Assembly (NCBI RefSeq): GCF_002846365.1
Contig: NZ_PJMW01000002.1
Span: 4,650,001-4,714,000, forward strand
Direction of reading: 5' to 3'
DNA length: 64,000 bases
Source: Nocardia fluminea
GTDB lineage: Bacteria; Actinomycetota; Actinomycetes; Mycobacteriales; Mycobacteriaceae
In this document: one piece after another, positions 18,254 to 27,460 of the stretch
Layout of the letters: each line of letters starts with the position of its first letter
How positions within the stretch are numbered: the stretch's first letter is position 1
The notes under the pieces: generated by a model
Told to the model about the DNA's origin: nothing
Databases searched by the model: none
The model's input: only the letters and a program-made list of their open reading frames with translations
Translations under genes and position numbers: made by a program

Positions 18254-19162
18254 TCAGTCGCGTTCGGACAATTCGCGCAGCCGCGCCAGTGTTTTCGCGA
18301 GAATCCGGGATACGTGCATCTGCGAGATCCCGAGCTGCGAGGCGATCTGGGTCTGGGTCATCGACTCGAAGAATCGCATGGTCAGAATGCGGCGCTCACG
18401 TTCGGGCAGGCCCGCCAGCAGCGGGCGCACCGCGATGTACTCCTCGACCCGGTCGAACTGCGCCTCTTCCTCGCCGAGCGTGTCGAGCAGCGACGCGTCG
18501 CTGTCGCGCCCGATCGAGGCCGCGTCGATCGACGTGGGCTGATAGGCATTGCCCGCGATGACCGCCTGGGTGACTTCGTCGGGGTCGACGTCGAGTTCGG
18601 CGGCGATTTCCTTGGCGGTAGGGGAGCGCCCCAGTCGCTGTGACAGCTGATCCACGGCCGCGCCGATGCGCAGGTGGGTTTCCTTGACGCGCCGGGGAAC
18701 GCGCATCGCCCAGGTGTTGTCCCGGAAGTACCGCCGGACCTCGCCCATGATCGTCGGGACCGCGAAGGACAGGAAGTTCGAGCCACGGCTGAGGTCGAAC
18801 CGGTCCACCGCGTGCACCAGACCTACGCGCGCCACCTGCGACAGGTCGTCGAACGGCTCACCGCGCCCGCTGAATTTGCGGGCGATGTGGTCGGCCAGCG
18901 GAATACAGCGGTTGATCAGCGCGTCTCGCGCGACCGCATGCGCGACACTGCCCGGCTCGGTCGCCGCGAGACGCTCGAACAGGGCACTGACATCGTCGTA
19001 CCCGGACACCGGCTCCGGAGTTTCGGACTCGTCCTCGAGACCCTCCTGCTCGAGGGCTTCCTTGTCAGGTTCTGTGGTGCTGCCCGACTCCGCGGCAGGG
19101 GCGTCGTTCTTATCGGGTTCGGCGAGATCGTGCTGGTCTGGCTGGTTGTCCTCGCCGTGCAC
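18254..19162 (-). CDS. sigF: RNA polymerase sigma factor, SigF/SigB group
   Basis: A 302-residue stress/sporulation-type group 3 sigma factor. Region 2 reads FDDLSQVARVGLVHAVDRFD with IMGEVRRYFRDNTWAMRVPR; region 3 LGRSPTAKEIAAELDVDPDE; region 4 LPERERRILTMRFFESMTQ then GISQMHVSRILAKTLARLRE. A 60-residue acidic N-terminal stretch precedes region 2. The GTG at 19162 is chosen because it overlaps the rsbW stop (TAGTG), the usual anti-sigma/sigma arrangement; a longer frame upstream is only an overlap with rsbW. I see no SigF-type GTTT-N16-GGGTAT promoter just upstream of rsbW. Confidence 0.92.
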   Translation of the reverse strand: MHGEDNQPDQHDLAEPDKNDAPAAESGSTTEPDKEALEQEGLEDESETPEPVSGYDDVSALFERLAATEPGSVAHAVARDALINRCIPLADHIARKFSGRGEPFDDLSQVARVGLVHAVDRFDLSRGSNFLSFAVPTIMGEVRRYFRDNTWAMRVPRRVKETHLRIGAAVDQLSQRLGRSPTAKEIAAELDVDPDEVTQAVIAGNAYQPTSIDAASIGRDSDASLLDTLGEEEAQFDRVEEYIAVRPLLAGLPERERRILTMRFFESMTQTQIASQLGISQMHVSRILAKTLARLRELSERD

Positions 19163-19602
19163 TATGCCTTCCCCCGCACCCTGCGGAACCGGACCGTCGT
19201 GGGGTACCCGGACACGCCCGCGTCGAAATCCTGCTGCTCGGCGATGACCTCGTCGCAGAGCGTGCGCAACACGTGCCACCCGAAGCTGCGCTGATCCGGC
19301 ATGCCCTGCGCCGCCGCGACACCGTCGACGCGCACCTGTAGTTCGGCGTCACCGACGAGGAATTCGCAGGTGAGCAGGGTATCGGGGCCCGCGATCGCGA
19401 TGATCGTCGAGCACACCTCGTCGACGGCGAGGCGCACGTCGGCTACCTCGTCGAGGGTGAAATCGCTGAGTAGCACCAGTGTTTCGGCCAGCCCGCGCAC
19501 GATTGGCAGCTGCGTCAGCTGTGCTGCCACACGAATCTCCACCGGGGCGCCGAAGGGCCCATGTTCCGCCGAAAAATTGGTCACCCTGAGAAGGCTACCC
19601 AT
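19162..19602 (-). CDS. rsbW: Anti-sigma factor RsbW-like (serine kinase fold)
   Basis: A ~146-residue GHKL-fold anti-sigma factor that should hold SigF inactive. The recognisable core is [20 protein letters not shown], equivalent to the ATP-binding N-box, followed by a late [14 protein letters not shown] block. The N-box asparagine that ligates Mg-ATP is not evident, as I recall for mycobacterial RsbW. The start is uncertain: ATG 19602 is used here, with GTG 19584 and TTG 19617 as alternatives. It overlaps sigF by one base. No RsbV-type antagonist gene lies next to it, so activation must come from elsewhere. Confidence 0.82.
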   Translation of the reverse strand: MGSLLRVTNFSAEHGPFGAPVEIRVAAQLTQLPIVRGLAETLVLLSDFTLDEVADVRLAVDEVCSTIIAIAGPDTLLTCEFLVGDAELQVRVDGVAAAQGMPDQRSFGWHVLRTLCDEVIAEQQDFDAGVSGYPTTVRFRRVRGKA

Positions 19603-19633
19603 ATCCCCACCGGGCAATCACCATCGCCGTCGC

Positions 19634-19639
19634 TACACT
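19634..19639 (+). promoter_or_regulatory. -10 box for leaderless rpe
   Basis: TACACT ends 8 bases before the GTG at 19648, with no Shine-Dalgarno sequence between them; a leaderless transcript is likely. Confidence 0.5.
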
Positions 19640-19647
19640 GGCGCGCT

Positions 19648-20340
19648 GTGTCCACTCCGACGTTCTCCCGTCCGTCCCAGCCGATGATCGCCCCGTCGAT
19701 CCTGTCCGCGGACTTCGCGAATCTGGCCGCCGAGGCCGCCGCGGTCGAAGGATGCGATTGGCTCCACGTCGACGTGATGGACGGCCACTTCGTGCCGAAC
19801 CTCACGCTGGGGCTGCCGATCGTGCAGAGCCTGCTGAAGGCCACCGATATCCCGTTCGACTGCCATCTGATGATCGACGATCCGGGCCGCTGGGCTCCGA
19901 GCTACGCCGAGGCGGGCGCCTACAACGTCACCATCCACGCCGAGGCGACCGATGATCCGATCGCGGTGGCGCGCGATATCCGCGCCGCGGGCGGCCGGGC
20001 CGGGCTGTCGGTGAAGCCGAACACCCCGATCGAGCCGTACCTGGAGATCCTGCGCGAGTTCGACACGCTCCTGGTGATGAGCGTGGAACCAGGTTTCGGG
20101 GGACAGTCGTTCATTCCCGGCGTGCTGGAGAAGGCGCGCATCGTGCGCAACCTGGTCGACTCCGGCGAACTGCACCTGGTCGTCGAAATCGACGGCGGCA
20201 TCAACGACGACACCATCGAGCAGGCCGCCGCGGCCGGAATCGATTGCTTCGTCGCCGGGTCGGCCGTCTACAACACCGCCGACCCGGGCGCCGCCGTGCG
20301 GAAGCTGCGCAACCTGGCCACCGCGGCCTGGCTGCCGTAA
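19648..20340 (+). CDS. rpe: Ribulose-phosphate 3-epimerase
   Basis: Rpe interconverts ribulose 5-phosphate and xylulose 5-phosphate in the pentose phosphate pathway. The 230-residue TIM-barrel enzyme shows [24 protein letters not shown] with metal-binding His and Asp, the HLMIDDP strand, [11 protein letters not shown] and EIDGGIN at the phosphate-binding end. GTG 19648 is preferred because of the TACACT box just upstream; ATG 19684 (MIAPSIL) is the alternative. It is divergent from rsbW and ends directly against a convergent unknown gene. Confidence 0.95.
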   Translation: MSTPTFSRPSQPMIAPSILSADFANLAAEAAAVEGCDWLHVDVMDGHFVPNLTLGLPIVQSLLKATDIPFDCHLMIDDPGRWAPSYAEAGAYNVTIHAEATDDPIAVARDIRAAGGRAGLSVKPNTPIEPYLEILREFDTLLVMSVEPGFGGQSFIPGVLEKARIVRNLVDSGELHLVVEIDGGINDDTIEQAAAAGIDCFVAGSAVYNTADPGAAVRKLRNLATAAWLP

Positions 20341-20811
20341 CTACAGGGAGCGGAGTTTGCGGGCGCCCAGCGCCCGTGCCGCGTCGATGACGGCCTGCAC
20401 CGGCGGCCGCTGGTCGCCGGATTCGGGTGCCCGCACCCAGGTGCGGTAGCCGGTGCGCTCGTCGTCGGGGGAGGGCAGCACGATCTGGCTGCCCGCACAG
20501 GCGACGGTCGCGTACAGGCGGAACAGTTCGGCCGACGCGGTCGCGGTGACGGAGTCCGGTCGGCACGGGCCGGTCAGGAACGTCCAGCGGCGTGCCCGCG
20601 GGTGATCGACCACCGGACCCGCGATCGCGGCGTCGCGCAGCCGGGCGAGTACGCGCTCGCCGAGATCGCCGGGCATGGTCACCGCACCGTAGTGCGCGCC
20701 GATCTGGAGCAGAATGCGGCGGGAATCGACATCGATCTTGGCCGGTAGGTGCAGTTCTCGGCGATAGCGCACGCAGCGCATTTCCAGCGTCGAATCGATC
20801 AATGTGCTCAC
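20341..20811 (-). CDS. Conserved actinobacterial protein of unknown function
   Basis: A ~156-residue soluble protein I cannot name. It begins MSTLIDSTLEMRCVRYRREL when started at GTG 20811 (ATG 20826 is an alternative), has a central GPVVDHPRARRWTFLTGP segment, then AELFRLYATVACAGSQIVLP, and a helical C-terminus. The H-P-R...W-T-F-L and I-x-L-P-S-P pattern is reminiscent of small proteins annotated near primase-polymerase-like folds in actinobacteria, but this is a weak memory. Its stop abuts the rpe stop with no gap. Coding is supported by codon bias and position. Confidence 0.6.
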   Translation of the reverse strand: MSTLIDSTLEMRCVRYRRELHLPAKIDVDSRRILLQIGAHYGAVTMPGDLGERVLARLRDAAIAGPVVDHPRARRWTFLTGPCRPDSVTATASAELFRLYATVACAGSQIVLPSPDDERTGYRTWVRAPESGDQRPPVQAVIDAARALGARKLRSL

Positions 20812-20976
20812 GCGGCACCCCCACATATAGCGAACCTGTTGTAACCCACAGTGTTGTCTTCCTGGAGTGGTGGACTATCCCTGGGGCGAACTCCCGGAAG
20901 CCGCAGTGCTCCGGGTGATGATGTCGGGAGAACCCGCAGTTCCAGGGCCCGACATCTGGTTGAACAGCAGGAATCG

Positions 20977-20999
20977 TTGACGTAACAATATTGCGTCAA
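20977..20999. promoter_or_regulatory. 23-bp dyad operator candidate
   Basis: TTGACGTAA-N5-TTGCGTCAA is an inverted repeat with 9-bp arms and one mismatch. The core CAATATTGCGT recurs at 30903-30913 before rapZ. It sits between the unknown gene at 20341-20811 and ribE and looks like a dimeric repressor site. Confidence 0.45.
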
Positions 21000-21121
21000 T
21001 GGCGCGGCGGGCGCAAGCATTCCACTCACCGTGTTTCCAGTTCGTAATGGCGGGTAATAGCAGGCTGAGGCTGCCGGATGAATGCGGGGGATCGGTTCGC
21101 CGAAAATTGGATTGAACGACA

Positions 21122-21145
21122 ACCGCCGTCCTGATTAACGGCGGT
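21122..21145. terminator. Hairpin, possible terminator
   Basis: ACCGCCGT (21122-21129) pairs perfectly with ACGGCGGT (21138-21145) across an 8-base loop, followed by TGTTGTGT. It is upstream of the ribE promoter region; a termination role is possible but the T-run is poor. Confidence 0.35.
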
Positions 21146-21360
21146 GTTGTGTCATGCCGATACACCTTCGCCGCCGCAACGGTGCCGTGCCGATGGCTTT
21201 CGGTGTCCCCGTGCTGCCGGCGGTCGGGTTCGGCCCCCGGCCCGGCCTCACGGGCCGCGCTACTAGGCTGTGCGACGAGCTGGGCGGTCGCGCGGGAATA
21301 GCGGCCACCCACCTGCTGTTGGGCCCAACGGGTACGGATGACGCGACAAGGGAGTCAGGC

Positions 21361-21984
21361 ATGTTCACAGGGATCGTCGAGGAGCTCGGCGAGGTCGTGG
21401 CCACCGAATCGCTGACCGACGCCGCCCGGCTGACGATCCGCGGCAAGCTGGTGACTTCCGATGCCGGACACGGCGATTCGATCGCGGTCAACGGCGTCTG
21501 CCTCACCGTCGTCGACGTGATCGACGGCGACAGCTTCACCGTCGACGTCATGGACGAGACGTTGCGGCGCTCGAGCATCGGCGGCCTCGGCCCCGGATCG
21601 CCGGTCAACCTCGAGCGCGCGGCCGCGTTGAACAGCCGCCTGGGCGGGCACCTCGTGCAGGGGCACGTAGACGGCACCGGCACCGTGCTCCGGCGCAGCC
21701 CGTCGGAGAACTGGGAGGTCGTGCGGATCTCGCTGCCCGATCCCATCGCCCGCTATGTGGTGGAGAAGGGCTCGATCACCGTCGACGGCGTCTCCCTCAC
21801 CGTCTCCGCGCTCGGCATCGACGACGAACCGCACGCCGACGGATCCCGCGACTGGTTCGAGGTCTCCCTGATCCCGACCACCCTCGCCCTGACCGTCCTC
21901 GGTACCGCCCCCGTCGGTGCCACCGTGAACCTCGAGGTGGACATCATCGCCAAGTACGTGGAACGCCTCGCCCAGCGAGGCTGA
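21361..21984 (+). CDS. ribE: Riboflavin synthase alpha chain
   Basis: RibE dismutates two 6,7-dimethyl-8-ribityllumazine molecules to riboflavin. The 207-residue protein has two homologous lumazine-binding domains, seen as the repeated G.S..V.GV.LTV pattern: GDSIAVNGVCLTVVDV in the first and KGSITVDGVSLTVSAL in the second, with MFTGIVEELG at the start. ATG 21361 follows GGGAG. In M. tuberculosis this gene is called ribC. It is followed, after 206 bases containing a structured leader, by ribBA and ribH. Confidence 0.96.
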   Translation: MFTGIVEELGEVVATESLTDAARLTIRGKLVTSDAGHGDSIAVNGVCLTVVDVIDGDSFTVDVMDETLRRSSIGGLGPGSPVNLERAAALNSRLGGHLVQGHVDGTGTVLRRSPSENWEVVRISLPDPIARYVVEKGSITVDGVSLTVSALGIDDEPHADGSRDWFEVSLIPTTLALTVLGTAPVGATVNLEVDIIAKYVERLAQRG

Positions 21985-22061
21985 CCCCGATCGGCGCCGG
22001 GCCTCACCGAACACCCCGAGGCCACGCCGTAATGTAGGAAGTCATTGCCATCCCCAAGGCA

Positions 22062-22152
22062 GTTTCTCGGCCGCCTCGATCTGGACTGACCAGAGGGTGC
22101 GACGAAGGAGTGCCCGCCGGGAGGGAAGATCGAGGCCTCAGGGCCGAGAAAC
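22062..22152 (+). ncRNA. Candidate structured RNA leader of ribBA
   Basis: Two nested perfect inverted repeats enclose this 91-base element: an outer 11-bp stem, GTTTCTCGGCC (22062-22072) with GGCCGAGAAAC (22142-22152), and an inner 9-bp stem, CCTCGATCT (22074-22082) with AGATCGAGG (22127-22135). The 44-base apex can form further small stems (GGGT 22095-22098 with GCCC 22112-22115, or CCC-GCC-GGG at 22113-22121). No T-run follows. It ends 38 bases before the ribBA start. The FMN riboswitch consensus is absent. I interpret it as a cis-acting RNA of unknown class; a DNA-level origin is not excluded. Confidence 0.5.
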
Positions 22153-22190
22153 CCGCGGCCCCGGCCGCCAAATATACGGAGCAAGCAGAC

Positions 22191-23435
22191 GTGACCAGGT
22201 TGGACAGCATCGAGCGCGCGGTCGCCGATATCGCGGCCGGCAAGGCTGTTGTCGTCATCGACGACGAGGACCGGGAGAACGAAGGCGATCTCATCTTCGC
22301 GGCCGAGAAGGCCACCCCGGAGCTGGTCGCGTTCATGATCCGCTACACCTCCGGCTACATCTGCGTGCCGTTGACCGCCGACGACTGCGACCGGCTCGGC
22401 CTGCCGCCCGCGTACGCGATGAACCAGGACAAGCACGGCACCGCCTACACCGTCTCGGTGGACGCGCGCGAGGGCATCACCACCGGCATCTCCGGCGCCG
22501 ACCGGGCCGTCACCATGCGCCTGCTGGCCAGCGCCGAGGCCAAGGCCGACGAGTTCACCCGCCCCGGCCATGTGGTGCCGCTGCGCGCCAAGGACGGCGG
22601 CGTGCTGCGCAGGCCCGGCCACACCGAGGCCGCGGTCGACCTGGCCCGGATGGCCGGGTTGCGTCCCGCGGGTGTGATCTGCGAGATCGTCAGCCAGAAG
22701 GACGACGGGCACATGGCCCGCACCGACGAGCTCCGCGTGTTCGCCGACGAGCACAACCTGGCGATGATCTCGATCGCCGACATGATCGCGTGGCGGCGTA
22801 AGCACGAGAAGCATGTCGTGCGGGTGGCCGAGGCCCGTATTCCGACCGCGCACGGCGATTTCAAGGCCGTGGGCTACCAGAGCATCTTCGACGAGGCCGA
22901 GCACGTCGCGCTGGTGCGCGGCGACATCGGTGACGGTGAGGACGTGCTGGTGCGCGTGCACTCGGAATGCCTGACCGGTGATGTCTTCGGCTCGCTGCGC
23001 TGCGATTGCGGCCCGCAGTTGGACGCGGCACTCGAGATGGTCGATCTGGAGGGTCGCGGCGTCGTCCTTTACATGCGCGGGCACGAGGGCCGTGGCATCG
23101 GCCTGATGCACAAGCTGCAGGCCTACCAGCTGCAGGACACCGGTCGCGACACTGTCGACGCCAATCTCGACCTCGGCCTGCCCGCCGACGCCCGCGACTA
23201 CGGCACCGGCGCGCAGATCCTGGTCGATCTCGGCATCCGCTCGATGCGCTTGCTCACCAACAATCCGGCCAAGCGGGTCGGCCTCGACGGCTACGGTCTC
23301 GCGATCACCGAGCGCGTCCCGATGCCGTTGCGCGCCAATGCCGAGAATTTGCACTACCTGCGCACCAAGAGGGATCGGATGGGCCACGATCTGGTCGGGC
23401 TCGACGATCTCGACCTGGGCGAAACCGCGCAGTGA
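22191..23435 (+). CDS. ribBA: Bifunctional DHBP synthase / GTP cyclohydrolase II
   Basis: RibBA supplies both precursors of riboflavin. The N-terminal half makes 3,4-dihydroxy-2-butanone 4-phosphate from ribulose 5-phosphate ([16 protein letters not shown] near residue 26, then the [12 protein letters not shown] loop). The C-terminal half opens GTP ([20 protein letters not shown] with the three Zn cysteines, and [10 protein letters not shown]). From GTG 22191 it is 414 residues; this start has ACGGAG about 9 bases upstream and fits the family N-terminus, whereas the longer frame from 22110 runs through the leader hairpin. ribH follows after 25 bases. Confidence 0.95.
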   Translation: MTRLDSIERAVADIAAGKAVVVIDDEDRENEGDLIFAAEKATPELVAFMIRYTSGYICVPLTADDCDRLGLPPAYAMNQDKHGTAYTVSVDAREGITTGISGADRAVTMRLLASAEAKADEFTRPGHVVPLRAKDGGVLRRPGHTEAAVDLARMAGLRPAGVICEIVSQKDDGHMARTDELRVFADEHNLAMISIADMIAWRRKHEKHVVRVAEARIPTAHGDFKAVGYQSIFDEAEHVALVRGDIGDGEDVLVRVHSECLTGDVFGSLRCDCGPQLDAALEMVDLEGRGVVLYMRGHEGRGIGLMHKLQAYQLQDTGRDTVDANLDLGLPADARDYGTGAQILVDLGIRSMRLLTNNPAKRVGLDGYGLAITERVPMPLRANAENLHYLRTKRDRMGHDLVGLDDLDLGETAQ

Positions 23436-23445
23436 TCACCTCTGA

Positions 23446-24425
<980 letters not shown>

Positions 24426-24523
24426 ATCGTGTGAGCTGATCGTCGCGGTGCCGGAACGTCCCGCCCCACGATGATCTGCTCGCGTATGTCCGGCAGGTCT
24501 GTTCTGCACCCGGTCGTCCAGCC

Positions 24524-24550
24524 GCCCGGTCGGTAATTCACCGTCCGGGC
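24524..24550. terminator. Bidirectional hairpin between convergent genes
   Basis: GCCCGG (24524-24529) pairs with CCGGGC (24545-24550), and CGGT (24531-24534) with ACCG (24540-24543), giving a 10-bp stem with one T/T mismatch. It lies between the stops of the PH-domain gene and ggt, though the T-run is missing. Confidence 0.5.
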
Positions 24551-24567
24551 GACGTACCGTCGACGCC

Positions 24568-26520
24568 TCAGCGTGTGTCGCCGAGGACCGCTCCCTCGCG
24601 GCGCGGATCCGCACCGCCGATCCAGCCGTCCTTGCCGTTGTGCTGCAGGGCGCTGAGCCCGCTGGACTGCGGCGCCACCGACACCTGATGGCCCATCGCC
24701 CGCAGCTTCTGCACCAGCGGATCGTGGTCGCCGTTGTCGGTCGCGTTGATATCGGGGTGCTCACCGCCTACGCCGGTGACCGGCGTATTGCCCGCGCCGA
24801 ACGACACCCCGGAGACCGCCTGCTGCGGGTCGAGGCCCCAATCCAGTGCATTGACCAGTGTTTTCACGACGAACTGGATGATCACCGAGCCACCGGGGGA
24901 ACCGGTGACGAGCTTCAGTTCACCACGGTCGCCCTGGTCGTCACGATCGAACACCAAGGTCGGCGCCATCGAACTGCGCGGGCGTTTGTTGGGCTGGAGG
25001 CGGTTGGCGACGGGGGTGCCGTCGGGGTCGACGGGGTCGGCCGCGAAGTCGGTGAGCTGATTGTTGAGCACGAATCCGTCGACGAGATGGAACGACCCGA
25101 ACGCCGATTCGACCGTTGTGGTCATCGCCGCGGCGTTGCCGTATTTGTCGACGACGGAGATGTGGCTGGTGCCGTGCTCAGGAGGCTGCGGGCCGTTGCC
25201 GAGGGGGACCGGTCCCAGGTTGCCCGGCTTGGCGGTACCCATGCTGCGCTGCGGGTCGATCAAGGTCGACCGCTCCTTCAGGTACTGCGGGTGGACGAGC
25301 GAGAGCGCCGAATTGCCCGGCAGCGGAACGAAATCCGGGTCGGCGACGTACTTGTTGCGGTCGGCGTAGGCCAGCCGCTCCGCTTCGGAGATCAGGTGCA
25401 CGGCCTGGGCGTCGGGGCGCCCGCCGTTGGCGTCGAGCTCCTGGGGACGCAGCGCGGGGATGTCGAAGTTGGCGAGGATGCCGAGGGTCGCGGCGACCGT
25501 GCTGCCACCCGAGGACGGGGCGGGCATGCCGCACAGTTCGTACTTGCGATAGCCGGTGCACAGCGCCGTGCGCCTCTTGGCCTCGTAGTTCGCCAGGTCG
25601 GTGGTGGTCAGCGAACTGGGGGTGCGACCGCCCGCCGTGCTGCCCGCCGCCTCGACGATGTCCTGGGCGATGGCGCCGCTGTAGAAGGCCTTCGCGCCGT
25701 CGGTCGCGATCGCCGACAGCGTTTTCGCCAGCGCCGGGTTGGTGAGGACGGTGCCCGACTTCTTGGGCGAACCATCCGCTTCGAGGAAATAGGCGCGCGC
25801 GGCCTCGTCGGCCGCCAGGTCCTTCGCGGATTCGGCGATCTGGCCCGCCAGCCGAGGACTGATCTCGAAGCCGTTGTCGGACAGACTGATCGCGGGGTCG
25901 AACAGTTCCTTCCAGGAGCTCATCCCGTGTTCGGAGTGTGCGAGTTCGAGCATCCGCAGCACTCCCGGTACACCGATGGATCGACCGCTGGCCCTGGTGT
26001 TCGGCGCGGGTTCGGTGCGGTCGGTGTCGCTGACCCAGCGCAAATAGTTCTCGGTTGCCGCGGCGGGGGCGGTCTCGCGGCCGTCGTAGGTGTCGACCGT
26101 GCGCGACTTCGCGTCGTAGTGCACCAGGAAGGCGCCGCCGCCGATGCCGGAAGCCTGTGGCTCGACCAGACCGAGTACTGCCTGTGCCGTGACCAGGGCG
26201 TCGGCCGCGGTGCCACCCGCCCGCAGCACCCGGCACGCGGCCTCGGTGGCGATCGGGTTGGCGGTCGACACCGCGTAGGTGCTGGTGCGCACCGCCGTCA
26301 TATCCGAGCGATAGCCCGACGCGATCTCAGGATTGGTGCTGAGGTTCTGCGAGGTCGGCGCCCCTGTGCCGGTGGCGGGTGCCGCGGACACGGGAGTGCC
26401 GTTGGGCGTGCTCGTGCATTCCGCGGCCGATTTCTCGTCTGTCGAACATCCGGCCAGTACCCCCACCGCGAGCACTGCGGCCGTCGTGGCCCCGATCCAC
26501 GTCCGTCGCCTTGGCGTCAT
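24568..26520 (-). CDS. ggt: Gamma-glutamyltransferase, lipoprotein
   Basis: GGT cleaves gamma-glutamyl bonds of glutathione-like peptides outside the cell. The 650-residue precursor starts at ATG 26520 (better than ATG 26577), with a signal peptide and lipobox LAGC near residue 26, so it is membrane-anchored. The large subunit holds EAACRVLRAGGTAADALVTA and GIGGGAFLVHYD; autocleavage is expected before the Thr of HGTSHISVVDKYGNAAAMT, which becomes the N-terminal nucleophile of the small subunit. The late TGSPGGSVIIQFV matches the glycine-rich oxyanion region. It is convergent with the rib cluster and divergent from a HAD hydrolase gene. Confidence 0.93.
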   Translation of the reverse strand: MTPRRRTWIGATTAAVLAVGVLAGCSTDEKSAAECTSTPNGTPVSAAPATGTGAPTSQNLSTNPEIASGYRSDMTAVRTSTYAVSTANPIATEAACRVLRAGGTAADALVTAQAVLGLVEPQASGIGGGAFLVHYDAKSRTVDTYDGRETAPAAATENYLRWVSDTDRTEPAPNTRASGRSIGVPGVLRMLELAHSEHGMSSWKELFDPAISLSDNGFEISPRLAGQIAESAKDLAADEAARAYFLEADGSPKKSGTVLTNPALAKTLSAIATDGAKAFYSGAIAQDIVEAAGSTAGGRTPSSLTTTDLANYEAKRRTALCTGYRKYELCGMPAPSSGGSTVAATLGILANFDIPALRPQELDANGGRPDAQAVHLISEAERLAYADRNKYVADPDFVPLPGNSALSLVHPQYLKERSTLIDPQRSMGTAKPGNLGPVPLGNGPQPPEHGTSHISVVDKYGNAAAMTTTVESAFGSFHLVDGFVLNNQLTDFAADPVDPDGTPVANRLQPNKRPRSSMAPTLVFDRDDQGDRGELKLVTGSPGGSVIIQFVVKTLVNALDWGLDPQQAVSGVSFGAGNTPVTGVGGEHPDINATDNGDHDPLVQKLRAMGHQVSVAPQSSGLSALQHNGKDGWIGGADPRREGAVLGDTR

Positions 26521-26677
26521 CTGGCCAGCGTAACCCGGCGGTCCGACACGATTCGATCTTTTTCCGCCGGTGCGCATGCCGAGCGCCTCGTGTGCCGGCC
26601 GCCTCAGCTCCGAGGGCGGGGGCGCGAATCCTGGTTTACCCGGCCGATTTCCGCCGGAGGCACCGTCATCGGCTCGC

Positions 26678-26683
26678 TACCCT
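26678..26683 (+). promoter_or_regulatory. -10 box for leaderless HAD gene
   Basis: TACCCT ends 7 bases before the ATG at 26691; there is no Shine-Dalgarno sequence, consistent with a leaderless mRNA. Confidence 0.5.
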
Positions 26684-26690
26684 AGCTGCT

Positions 26691-27383
26691 ATGGACATCG
26701 ACGCGGTGCTGTTCGACTTCTCCGGCACCGTCTTCCGTCTGGAGGACGACCGGACCTGGGCCCACGAACTGGTCGGCGACGACGGCACGCCGTTCGATGT
26801 GGCGGCGAAAGCCGAAGTGATGCGCCGGATGACGGCCCCGGTCGAACAGTTCATGACCTTCGACGCGGCGGGCCAGCACGCCTGGGACAACCGCGATCTC
26901 GATCCCGCCCTGCACCGGCATGCCTACCTCGAGGTGCTGCGTGGCTCCGACGTGCCCGAGGCCAAGGCGATCCGGCTCTACGAACGCCTCACCGACCCAC
27001 TCGCCTGGACCCCCTACCCCGACACGGGCACCGTCCTGCGATCGCTTGCCGCCCAAGGAATCCCGATCGGCATCGTCAGCAATATCGCCTACGACATCCG
27101 CCCGGCTTTCGCGAAACACGGCTGGACCGACCTCATCGGCTCGATGACGCTGTCCTTCGAAATAGGTGCCATCAAACCGAACCCGCAGATCTTCCTCGAC
27201 GCCACCGACCGCCTCGGCGTCACCCCCGACCGCGTCCTCATGATCGGCGACAGCGCCGAGGCCGACGGCGGCGCCACCGCCCTCGGCGCCCGCTTCGCCC
27301 TCGTCGACCCGCTCCCCACCATCGACCGCCCCCGCGCCCTCATCGACGCCCTCGCCGAACACGGCATCTCGACGCCCGGCTGA
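26691..27383 (+). CDS. HAD-family hydrolase
   Basis: A 230-residue haloacid-dehalogenase-type phosphatase. Motif I is DFSGT (residues 9-13), where the second catalytic Asp of DxDGT is replaced by Ser; motif II is IVSN near residue 131; motif III is IKPNP near residue 161; motif IV is GDSAEADGGA near residue 184. A missing second Asp is typical of dehalogenase- or phosphonatase-like members, so phosphatase activity should not be assumed. The substrate is unknown. ATG 26691 is supported by the TACCCT box just upstream. A 7-bp tandem repeat lies immediately downstream. Confidence 0.85.
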   Translation: MDIDAVLFDFSGTVFRLEDDRTWAHELVGDDGTPFDVAAKAEVMRRMTAPVEQFMTFDAAGQHAWDNRDLDPALHRHAYLEVLRGSDVPEAKAIRLYERLTDPLAWTPYPDTGTVLRSLAAQGIPIGIVSNIAYDIRPAFAKHGWTDLIGSMTLSFEIGAIKPNPQIFLDATDRLGVTPDRVLMIGDSAEADGGATALGARFALVDPLPTIDRPRALIDALAEHGISTPG

Positions 27384-27393
27384 TCCTGGCATC

Positions 27394-27449
27394 GGTGATC
27401 GGTGATCGGTGATCGGTGATCGGTGATGGGTGATCGGTGATCGGTGATC
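27394..27449. repeat. Eight tandem 7-bp repeats (GGTGATC)
   Basis: Eight uninterrupted GGTGATC units, the fifth with one change (GGTGATG at 27422-27428), fill the space between the HAD gene and the convergent membrane-protein gene. A period of 7 keeps it out of coding phase. It is a likely hypervariable tract; no protein-coding role is seen. Confidence 0.92.
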
Positions 27450-27460
27450 GGTACGTTCGG

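Larger units (their letters stand above)
20812..21360. other. Regulatory-looking gap before ribE
   Basis: About 550 bases with no convincing gene; the open frames here lack conserved features. It contains a 23-bp near-perfect dyad (20977-20999), a GC-rich 8-bp hairpin (21122-21145), a TAGGCT -10-like box at 21264-21269, and a GGGAG ribosome binding site before ribE. The AT content of 20950-21130 is visibly higher than in the flanks. The FMN riboswitch consensus is absent. Confidence 0.6.

Noticed and set aside
20808..21122. Possible small gene on the minus strand before ribE
   Set aside because: The 104-codon frame has poor codon bias, many Cys and Pro, no ribosome binding site and contains a dyad operator; treated as intergenic.
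21985..22190. FMN riboswitch upstream of ribBA
   Set aside because: The conserved AGGGTGAAATTCCC / CCGGCGGT-type junction sequences are absent; only a short AGGGTG and CCGCCGGG similarity exists. The element is reported as an unknown structured leader instead.
27394..27449. CRISPR-like repeat array
   Set aside because: Units are 7 bp with no spacers, so it is a simple tandem repeat.
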